A program made the translations under genes and the position numbers. This document shows, piece after piece, positions 14,549 to 19,295 of a stretch of 19,295 nucleotides of DNA. The stretch is from an uncultured Rubrobacteraceae bacterium (GTDB taxonomy: Bacteria; Actinomycetota; Rubrobacteria; Rubrobacterales; Rubrobacteraceae), in assembly GCA_902806015.1 (NCBI GenBank), contig CADCUZ010000170.1, positions 1 through 19,295 of the forward strand. Reading direction: 5' to 3'. Below the pieces are notes generated by a model, which saw only the letters and a list, made by a program, of their open reading frames with translations, made no database searches and was not told the DNA's origin. How positions within the stretch are numbered: the first letter of the stretch is position 1; each line of letters starts with the position of its first letter.

Positions 14549-15880
14549 CTACAAGACAGGCAGGAATTTCTCGATCTCGTACGGTGTCACTTGCACGCGG
14601 TAGGCCTCGAACTCCTCGCGCTTGAGCTGGAGGAGGCGGGTGTAGGTGTGCTCGCCGAGCGCCTTGTGCAGGAGCTCGGAGTTCTCGGCCTCCTTGATCG
14701 CCTCTCCGAGGTCGGCGGGCAGGGACTGGATGCCCATCTTTTCGCGCTCCTCGGCCGTGAGGTGGTATAGGTTTCGCTCCATCGGCTCCGGCAACTCGTA
14801 ACCCTTCTCGATGCCTTCGAGGCCGGCATGCAGGAGCGTCGCGAAGCACAGGTAGATGTTGGCCGAAGGATCCGGGCAGCGAAGCTCCATGCGGGTGGCC
14901 TTCTCCTCGCCAGGGTGGAAGGCCGGCACCCGCACCAGGGCCGAGCGGTTGCGGCGGCTCCAGGCGATGTAGACCGGGGCCTCGTAGCCTGGGACCAGGC
15001 GCTTGTAAGAGTTCACGTGCTGGGCGAAGATGATCGAGAGCTCCCGCGCGTGGTGCAACTGGCCCGCGATAAACGCCTTCGCCTCGTCCGAGAGGTAATG
15101 CTCGCTGTTCGCGTCGAAGAAGGCGTTCTTGCCGTTCGCGAAGAGGCTTTGGTGGGTGTGCATGCCCGAGCCGTTCTGGTCCTTAAGCGGCTTAGGCATG
15201 AACGTGGCGTAGACGCCGTGGCGGGTGGCGACCTCCTTGACGACCGTCTTGTAGGTCATCACCTTATCTGCCATCGTCAGCGCGTCGTCAAAGCGGAGGT
15301 CGATCTCGTGCTGGGAGATGGCGACCTCGTGGTGCGAGTACTCGACCTTGATGCCGAGTTGCTGCAGCGACTGGACCGTCTCGCGCCTAAGCGCGGTGGC
15401 CGCATCTAGGGTCGTCAGGTCGAAGTAGCCACCGTAGTCGAGGGGCTCCGTCCCCTTGGAGTCCTTGAAGTAGAAAAACTCGAGTTCCGGGCCGCAGTAG
15501 AACTTGTCGAATCCCATCTCGTTCGCCCGCTCCAGTGCCCGGCGCAGGATGTGGCGCGGGTCGCCGACGTAGGGATCGCCGTCCGTCGTCTGCACATCGC
15601 AGATCATGCGGGCCGTCGGCTCCTCCTGCGGACTCCACGGGATGATCTGGAAGGTCGAGGGATCGGGCATGGCGATCATGTCCGACTCCTCGATATCCTG
15701 GTAGCCCGTGATCGAAGACCCGTCGAAGCCCATCCCGCCGTCGAGGGCATCCTCGAGCTCCTCCGCGGTGATCGCGAAACTCTTTAGCGTGCCCAGCACG
15801 TCCGTGAACCACATCCTGATGAACTGGACGTTTGCGTCCTTGGCCTGTTGCAAAACGTCCTGCTTGCCCATCGTCGCCAC
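14549..15880 (-). CDS. glnA: Glutamine synthetase type I
   Basis: 443 residues, matching the short GSI-alpha type. It makes glutamine from glutamate, ammonia and ATP as a cytoplasmic dodecamer. Landmarks are the beta-grasp segment GFDGSSITGY (51-60), GPELEFFYF (130-138), the ATP-site KPLKDQNGSGMHTHQSL (230-246), NSYKRLVPGYEAP (290-302), RNRSALVRVP (310-319) and MELRCPDPSANIYL (331-344). NLYHLTAEE (370-378) occupies the position of the adenylylation segment and does contain a tyrosine, but short GSI-alpha enzymes are generally not adenylylated. Position 62, Arg in Bacillus subtilis enzyme and used there for glutamine feedback, is Asp here. GTG 15880 is chosen over the ATG three codons later because GGGAGG lies 5 nt upstream. 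Confidence 0.96.
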   Translation of the reverse strand: MATMGKQDVLQQAKDANVQFIRMWFTDVLGTLKSFAITAEELEDALDGGMGFDGSSITGYQDIEESDMIAMPDPSTFQIIPWSPQEEPTARMICDVQTTDGDPYVGDPRHILRRALERANEMGFDKFYCGPELEFFYFKDSKGTEPLDYGGYFDLTTLDAATALRRETVQSLQQLGIKVEYSHHEVAISQHEIDLRFDDALTMADKVMTYKTVVKEVATRHGVYATFMPKPLKDQNGSGMHTHQSLFANGKNAFFDANSEHYLSDEAKAFIAGQLHHARELSIIFAQHVNSYKRLVPGYEAPVYIAWSRRNRSALVRVPAFHPGEEKATRMELRCPDPSANIYLCFATLLHAGLEGIEKGYELPEPMERNLYHLTAEEREKMGIQSLPADLGEAIKEAENSELLHKALGEHTYTRLLQLKREEFEAYRVQVTPYEIEKFLPVL

Positions 15881-15903
15881 GCTTACCTCCCAGCGCCTCT
15901 CGA

Positions 15904-15909
15904 TCTATA
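15904..15909 (-). promoter_or_regulatory. Possible -10 element of glnA
   Basis: TATAGA on the minus strand, about 24 nt before the glnA GTG and just upstream of the GGGAGG ribosome binding site. No clear -35; the region behind it is very GC-rich. Confidence 0.35.
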
Positions 15910-16093
15910 CTGTGCCCCGGGGGCGGAACGCTCCCGGCCGTGTGGCTCATGATAAGAACCGCCCGCGCCGGTTGCATATGGCCCGGCGTACAAGCCAGGC
16001 CCCTGCCGGGGGCGAAATCCCTGGCCGGGTGTACAAACCGGCGGTCCAGACGCGGTCGGAAGCCCGCTCCGCGCGACGCGAGGGCGCCCGGGG

Positions 16094-16099
16094 TAGAAT
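16094..16099 (+). promoter_or_regulatory. -10 element upstream of the membrane protein gene
   Basis: TAGAAT, five of six to consensus, with start expected near 16106. No good -35 was seen. The rest of 15910-16090 shows no gene or clear element. Confidence 0.4.
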
Positions 16100-16126
16100 C
16101 GTTCAAGTCCGGCGAGGCCCGTTGGG

Positions 16127-16138
16127 AGGGTTAACCCT
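16127..16138. promoter_or_regulatory. Perfect 12-bp palindrome, possible operator
   Basis: AGGGTTAACCCT is a perfect palindrome about 20-30 nt after the predicted transcription start. It overlaps the ribosome binding site region (GGGAGGG) of the leader ORF that starts at 16139. A repressor site or RNA hairpin is possible; no regulator is encoded nearby. Confidence 0.35.
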
Positions 16139-16165
16139 ATGAAGGTTGTGAAGGGGGAGAGATGA
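16139..16165 (+). CDS. Possible 8-residue leader ORF (MKVVKGER)
   Basis: ATG 16139 follows GGGAGGG at about 8-9 nt. It encodes eight residues, MKVVKGER, and stops at a TGA that overlaps the ATG of the following membrane protein gene (ATGA). The AAGGGGGAGAG inside it is the ribosome binding site for the downstream gene. It could be a coupling or regulatory leader; chance occurrence is possible because the sequence is very short. Confidence 0.3.
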   Translation: MKVVKGER

Positions 16166-16989
16166 CGGAGAGAAGACCCGAAGACCACCGCAGAACGGGG
16201 CCGCTCGGGGACGACGCGGACGCCGAGCGGACCCGCAGGGTTCCGATCGGTGAGGACCGCCCGGGGGGCGGTCGCGGGGAGCCGAGAGGCCGGGCCGACG
16301 AAGGGGGCGCCGCGGCGGAGACCCGCCGAGTGCCCCAGAATTCACCGGAAGCCAACGGGAACAAGCAGACGCGCGTCATCCGGACGCCGGGCTACCCGGA
16401 CACCACGGCGGAGGCGACGCCCTACCCGCGGGGCTACTTCGAGGCCGCGGAGGACCGGGAAGACCGGCTGCGCAACATGTACGGCGGCGTTGATTGGCTC
16501 GCGAGCCTTCTCGGGTTCGTCTTCGCGGCGGTGGCCGGGACAGTCTTGGGTGCCATCGCCGGGGTCGTGCTCGGTCCCCTCGGCCTCTCGCCGAACCTCT
16601 CCGGCGCGCTCGGGACGGCCGCCATCACGGGGCTCGTGTTACTGGGCCTCCTGATCTTCCTTACCTACTTTTTCGGGGGTTACGTCTCGGGACGGTTGGC
16701 GCGCTTCGACGGTGGGCGCAACGGGGCCATGCTGCTGGTGTGGACGTTCCTCACCCTGATACTGCTCGCCCTGGCGGCCGGGGTCCTTAGCGGCCTCCTG
16801 CCCGCAGGCGCTGCAGGCGCCATCGGCGGCTTCGTGGACAGCGCCTCTTCCACGGTGGGCGACCTCTCGCGCTCGGGTGTGGTCGGGCTCGCGGTCGTGG
16901 CCGGCGCCCTGCTGCTGGCCCTGCTCGGCGGCTTTCTCGGTGGGCGCCTAGGCAGCCGCTACCACGCCGAGATAGACCGAACGACGTAG
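16162..16989 (+). CDS. Four-span membrane protein with hydrophilic N terminus, hypothetical
   Basis: 275 residues. The first 110 are charged and low in complexity (R, E, G, P, T), probably disordered and cytoplasmic. Four hydrophobic helices follow at about 113-140, 149-175, 188-213 and 239-262; the glycine-rich helices (GFVFAAVAGTVLGAIAGVVLG, FLGGRLGSRYH) suggest close packing. The short basic end GRLGSRYHAEIDRTT lies at the membrane face. I do not recognise a named family with confidence; similar proteins are widespread and uncharacterised in actinobacteria. ATG 16162 follows AAGGGGGAGAG. A leader ORF overlaps the start. It is probably monocistronic. Confidence 0.8.
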   Translation: MTERRPEDHRRTGPLGDDADAERTRRVPIGEDRPGGGRGEPRGRADEGGAAAETRRVPQNSPEANGNKQTRVIRTPGYPDTTAEATPYPRGYFEAAEDREDRLRNMYGGVDWLASLLGFVFAAVAGTVLGAIAGVVLGPLGLSPNLSGALGTAAITGLVLLGLLIFLTYFFGGYVSGRLARFDGGRNGAMLLVWTFLTLILLALAAGVLSGLLPAGAAGAIGGFVDSASSTVGDLSRSGVVGLAVVAGALLLALLGGFLGGRLGSRYHAEIDRTT

Positions 16990-16992
16990 CTT

Positions 16993-17021
16993 TAACCGGC
17001 AGCTTCCTGTGGCCGGCTTTC
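16993..17021 (+). terminator. Weak hairpin after the membrane protein gene
   Basis: CCGGC at about 16997 can pair with GCCGG at about 17013, with a possible inner CAG/CTG pairing, followed by CTTTCG. The stem is short and the T-run poor, so this is tentative. Confidence 0.35.
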
Positions 17022-17069
17022 GTGAACGTTGGCTCAGTCGGCCCTCGGTTTGACCGGATAATTGCCGGC

Positions 17070-17588
17070 ATGGGCAAGCACGCTTTGTTCGAGACTGGCA
17101 TCCACCGCCCGGGGTCGAAGGAGGACGGGTTCTTCTGCCGCTACCCCGGCATAGGGGAGGCCGTGCGAGGAGCGGGTGCTGCAGAGGATAGAGGACCCGA
17201 GGGTGTTACCGGCCTAGGAGGCCCACATAGCGAGGAAGACCGTTCGCCAAGGTGCAGGCGGTGGGCTACGACTCTGCGGGGCGGCCCCAGTACCGTTACC
17301 GCGAGAAGTACCGGGAGCGCAAGGAGCGGGAGAAGTTCGACCGCGTCCGGCACTTCGCCGTCAGGCTCCCCGAGATACGGTGCCTGACGGAGCGCGCACC
17401 TCCGCCGCGAGAGGCTCGACTGGGAGAAGGTGCCCGTGTGTATGACGCGCGTGATGAACGCGGCGTACTTGCGGGCCGGCGAGGAGCGCTACGCCAAGAA
17501 GAACAAGACCTACGGCATCGCGACGCTCAGGCGCAAGCACCTCATGATAGACGGCGACACCGTGATCTTGGAGTACATCGGCACGTAG
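17070..17588 (+). pseudogene. Truncated, frameshifted DNA topoisomerase IB gene
   Basis: Poxvirus-like type IB topoisomerases (about 300-370 residues) nick one DNA strand through a tyrosine. Pieces lie in order in three frames: MGKHALFETGIHRPGSKEDG, then ERVLQRIEDPRVLPA followed by TAG (17215-17217) where the family has Trp, then HIARK. After a frame change comes VQAVGYDSAGRPQYRYREKY and KFDRVRHFAVRLPEIR. After another comes LDWEKVPVCMTRVMNAAYLR, AGEERYAKKNKTYGIATLRR and KHLMIDGDTVILEYIGT, ending at TAG 17586-17588. The reading stops where the catalytic domain should continue; the later Arg, His and Tyr active-site segments are absent. It is therefore both truncated and frameshifted. The identity rests on the QAVGYDxxGRxQYRY block and the LRAGEERYAKKNKTYGIATL block. 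Confidence 0.85.
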
Positions 17589-17927
17589 GTCCAAAAACCC
17601 CCCAGCCCCTATGGCTAGGCTTCCGCACCCTGCTGACCGGTCGCGGCACCGGACCACGCAGCCCGAGGGGCAGGCCTCTCGCAGCTCCCCAGGGGTCCCG
17701 GTCTGCGCGTCTGCGGAATGCTCTACAGCGTTCGTCATAAAGATTGAACCGGCTCACAGTACTCGCATTGCTAGAAGCAATGCCGGAAGCCCGGCATGCG
17801 ACCGCGTCCGGTTCAATACTTTCGACCGTCGCTGTAGGGTGCCTCGCGATTCGCTGCGCTCCTCACCACGCTGCTAAAAAGTGCGAGCAGTGTGATCCGA
17901 AACTAGTACTATGTCCATGGTAGGCTT
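17589..17927. other. Gene-free stretch with nested inverted repeats
   Basis: About 340 bases between the topoisomerase relic and the methyltransferase relic. Short frames on both strands show no recognisable domain. The only structure I see is the 115-bp inverted repeat at 17723-17837. The flanks do not show a clear target-site duplication. Confidence 0.5.
17723..17837. repeat. 115-bp nested inverted repeat
   Basis: Two arms of exactly 30 nt (17723-17752 and 17808-17837) are inverted copies. The outer 8 bp (CTACAGCG/CGCTGTAG) and inner 10 bp (ATTGAACCGG/CCGGTTCAAT) are perfect, with 5 of 12 matches between them. Inside are a perfect hairpin GCATTGCT-AGA-AGCAATGC (17765-17783), GCCGG/CCGGC (17782-17795) and an alternative pairing TCGCAT (17763-17768) with ATGCGA (17796-17801). 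It could be a small non-autonomous element, an attachment site or a structured RNA. No transposase is nearby. Confidence 0.55.
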
Positions 17928-18504
17928 CTACCCTCCTTGCTTCCTGAGAAGCACGTTGAGCCAAACCGTAGCGGTGCACTCTGGACGGAGGTCCGTGGTT
18001 ATCCAGGGCCTGGCCGATGCCATCTTGGGCCCGGCTTCTAGCAGCCGCCGAAAGCTGTCCTCACTGCAATCGCTGAACAGGCGACCATTGCGAACAACTT
18101 CTTCTTCGCCGTACTTGAACGATGCGTGCATCATCCCATCCACCTTCAGCGCGATAACAAGCCGTTCTAGCACCTTGGCGGTACTCTGCCTGGGTACGTG
18201 CAGCAAGGATACACACCCAGACCCCATCGAATTCTTCTCGGAACCGCACTTGGTCGAACGACATGTGGAGCACCCGACGGCCGAAGTGACGGGAGGCCAG
18301 TTCTACCATGGCCTCGGAAGCGTCCAAGGCCGTTACCTCGTACCCCCTTTCGAGGAAGGCACGGCTGTCGCGTCCCGGCCCGCAACCGGCATCGAGTATT
18401 TGAGCACCTGGGCATATAGGTCTAAAAATCCCCAGGCGCTCAGCTTGGCCTTCCGTGGTCGCGTCGGCGCGGATAATATCGCAGTAGAGTTGGTAAGAGC
18501 TCAA
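17928..18504 (-). pseudogene. Class I SAM-dependent methyltransferase gene with one frameshift
   Basis: The first frame gives AQILDAGCGPGRDSRAFLER, with SAM motif I DAGCGPG, then GYEVTALDASEAMVELA and REEFDGVWVC. At 18210/18211 the frame breaks. The continuation SLLHVPRQSTAKVLERLVIA, MMHASFKYGEEEVVRNGRLF and WLNVLLRKQGG runs to the stop at 17928. Family relatives read GVWACASLLHVP, so a 2-nt loss after the TGT codon in a GTGTGT run restores the frame and would give a 192-residue protein from TTG 18504. The start is uncertain, as no ribosome binding site precedes it. This is either a recently inactivated gene or a sequencing error. The methyl acceptor is unknown; small-molecule (ubiE/Methyltransf_11-like) types share these motifs. 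Confidence 0.8.
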
Positions 18505-18585
18505 AGAAGAGGGCGGCGTGTGTCGTTCTATTGGCCTCCTGCCCCGAACCGCAGTCAGCACAAAAGTTGGGTAGTTTTCGTCCGG

Positions 18586-18711
18586 CTACTCTAGCGTAGC
18601 GAGGTCCGTCAGGCCGTGTTGAATAGCCAAAAAGCGGTCCTCGAGGCCGCGCAGGCTATTGTGGTCGAGGGAAATCACCGCAGACGAGCCGTCCACGCCC
18701 ACCGACGACAC
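18586..18711 (-). pseudogene. Unidentified coding remnant
   Basis: In one minus-strand frame ending at the TAG 18588-18586, the translation VDGSSAVISLDHNSLRGLED followed by RFLAIQHGLTDLATLE looks like a real protein C terminus: amphipathic helices and balanced composition. A GTG at 18711 would give 41 residues, but no ribosome binding site precedes it. The frame is open for about 80 codons before a TAG near 18822. I do not recognise the family; it may be a scrap of a larger decayed gene. Confidence 0.3.
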
Positions 18712-19005
18712 TCGGGACGGTAGTTTGCGGGTTTTCTCCGGAGGAATCTTCTCATCAGGCAAGGGCTGGTGGCAGTTCCCTCGACTCTCTGCAACACGGC
18801 GGTTCGGTACTCCACCGGGCTACTGCAGACTTTTCGTCCGACAAGCTCCTTCGGCCATCCGCTCGATCAGGCGCAGCGGGACTGGCACGTCCCCGATAGC
18901 CGTGTGGTCGCCGCCTGTATAGGTAGCAGAGAAAGCAACGTTCCTGGAATGGGGGAGAGGCGGAAGGACCGTATGGGAAGATCCTTGCCCAGAGGAGCGA
19001 GCGGG
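18712..19005. other. Stretch with no recognisable gene
   Basis: Between the coding remnant and the GMP synthase fragment I can identify no domain on either strand. The plus-strand frame feeding into the GMP synthase end does not resemble GMP synthase here, so the join near 19000 is probably a deletion or rearrangement point. Confidence 0.4.
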
Positions 19006-19116
19006 ATGATGAAGCTAGAGAAGATCTCCAACCGCATCATCAACGAGGTGGCAGGGGTGAACCGGGTGGCGCTGGATATCACGAGCAAACCGCCCGGAAC
19101 CATCGAGTGGGAGTGA
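19006..19116 (+). pseudogene. C-terminal fragment of GMP synthase (guaA remnant)
   Basis: Thirty-six codons from ATG 19006 to TGA 19114-19116 encode [20 protein letters not shown] followed by [11 protein letters not shown]. This is the highly conserved end of glutamine-hydrolysing GMP synthase (dimerisation domain, ending xxSKPPxTIEWE). A complete GuaA is about 510 residues; the glutaminase and ATP-pyrophosphatase domains are missing, and sequence upstream of about 19000 is unrelated. The fragment cannot make GMP. Because GMP synthase is usually essential, an intact copy must exist elsewhere or salvage must suffice. The last 35 codons carry no lesion, which suggests a recent duplication or rearrangement rather than old decay. 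Confidence 0.85.
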
Positions 19117-19196
19117 GTAGCTATACCCGAAGCCCGTTTAACCCAGATTTAGCGCGGAGTTTACAAAACTGCAACTAATCCGCAGGAACGATCGCA

Positions 19197-19202
19197 TATC
19201 AT
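19197..19202 (+). promoter_or_regulatory. Possible -10 element before the last gene
   Basis: TATCAT (five of six) in a locally AT-rich stretch, about 57 nt before the TTG at 19259. No clear -35. Confidence 0.25.
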
Positions 19203-19258
19203 CCTGCCCTGAAAGTCGACCGAGCGTCTTTGTAGTCGTAGCCTAGGGAGGAATCGGG

Positions 19259-19295
19259 TTGACCAAGGGGATAGAGGACGCCACCTTTCTCGTCC
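19259..19295 (+). CDS. Start of a gene cut by the window edge
   Basis: TTG 19259 follows GGGAGGA at about 6-7 nt. Twelve codons are visible (MTKGIEDATFLV), too few to assign a family. The clear ribosome binding site and the possible promoter upstream make a real start likely. Confidence 0.45.
   Translation, partial: MTKGIEDATFLV

Noticed and set aside
16094..16112. GTTCAAGTC as a tRNA T-loop
   Set aside because: The flanks do not form a five-base stem and no cloverleaf can be drawn.
17808..17826. GGTTCAAT as a tRNA T-loop
   Set aside because: No matching T-stem, anticodon arm or acceptor stem can be built; the bases belong to the large inverted repeat.
7276..18504. All frameshifts as plain sequencing error
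   Set aside because: Lesions are confined to certain genes, include nonsense substitutions, lost motifs and truncation, and are absent from about 9 kb of interleaved intact genes. Error remains possible for the single-lesion cases at 11963-12023 and 18210.
1..19295. A new defence, phage or CRISPR system
   Set aside because: No spaced repeat array, nuclease, helicase, integrase, toxin-antitoxin pair or phage structural gene was recognised in any frame.

Overview
The window is high-GC DNA with frequent GTG and TTG starts, close gene packing and actinobacterial-looking proteins. These include a single-span sortase, a short class I glutamine synthetase, a HisN-type phosphatase and small multi-span membrane proteins. 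I infer an actinobacterial chromosome, most likely Rubrobacter or a relative. That is an impression from gene content and protein style, not from a marker gene. No rRNA, tRNA, CRISPR array or complete insertion sequence was seen.

Layout. 1-69 is the start of a leftward flavoprotein gene cut by the window edge. 406-2416 runs rightward: a small double-CxxC protein, a small membrane protein and a membrane-anchored alpha/beta hydrolase with an aspartate nucleophile and a long disordered tail. 2496-4896 is a leftward operon: NodI/NodJ-type ABC exporter (ATPase and permease overlapping by 4 nt) followed by a GNAT acetyltransferase. 5174-7204 runs rightward: a lone sortase, then a class II fructose-bisphosphate aldolase with its own promoter and terminator. 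11189-7276 is a leftward operon: leucyl aminopeptidase, metallo-beta-lactamase hydrolase, MogA/MoaB-like protein, a small unknown protein, then two decayed genes (a DUF606/YdcZ-like transporter and a LOG-family phosphoribohydrolase). Divergent from it, 11263-13437 holds two rSAM/selenodomain-associated glycosyltransferase-like genes and a histidinol-phosphatase-type phosphatase. The second transferase gene is broken by a perfect 31-bp-period tandem duplication. 13631-14345 is a decayed BKACE (DUF849) gene. 14549-15880 is glnA, leftward, with a strong terminator. 16162-16989 is a four-span membrane protein preceded by a palindrome and an overlapping 8-codon leader ORF. From 17070 to about 19116 the sequence is mostly wreckage: a truncated topoisomerase IB, a 115-bp nested inverted repeat, a methyltransferase with one frameshift, an unidentified coding scrap and the last 36 codons of a GMP synthase gene. 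A new gene may start at 19259.

The most notable property of the window is the coexistence of clean housekeeping genes with at least six independently damaged genes at different stages of decay, from a single fresh lesion (duplication at 11963-12023; 2-nt loss near 18210) to heavily frameshifted relics. The intact genes lie in the same sequence without lesions, and some relics carry nonsense substitutions or truncation, so general sequencing error is a poor explanation, although single-lesion cases need checking against reads. I found no convincing new defence or mobile system. The least explained structures are the nested inverted repeat at 17723-17837 and the leader ORF/palindrome at 16127-16165.
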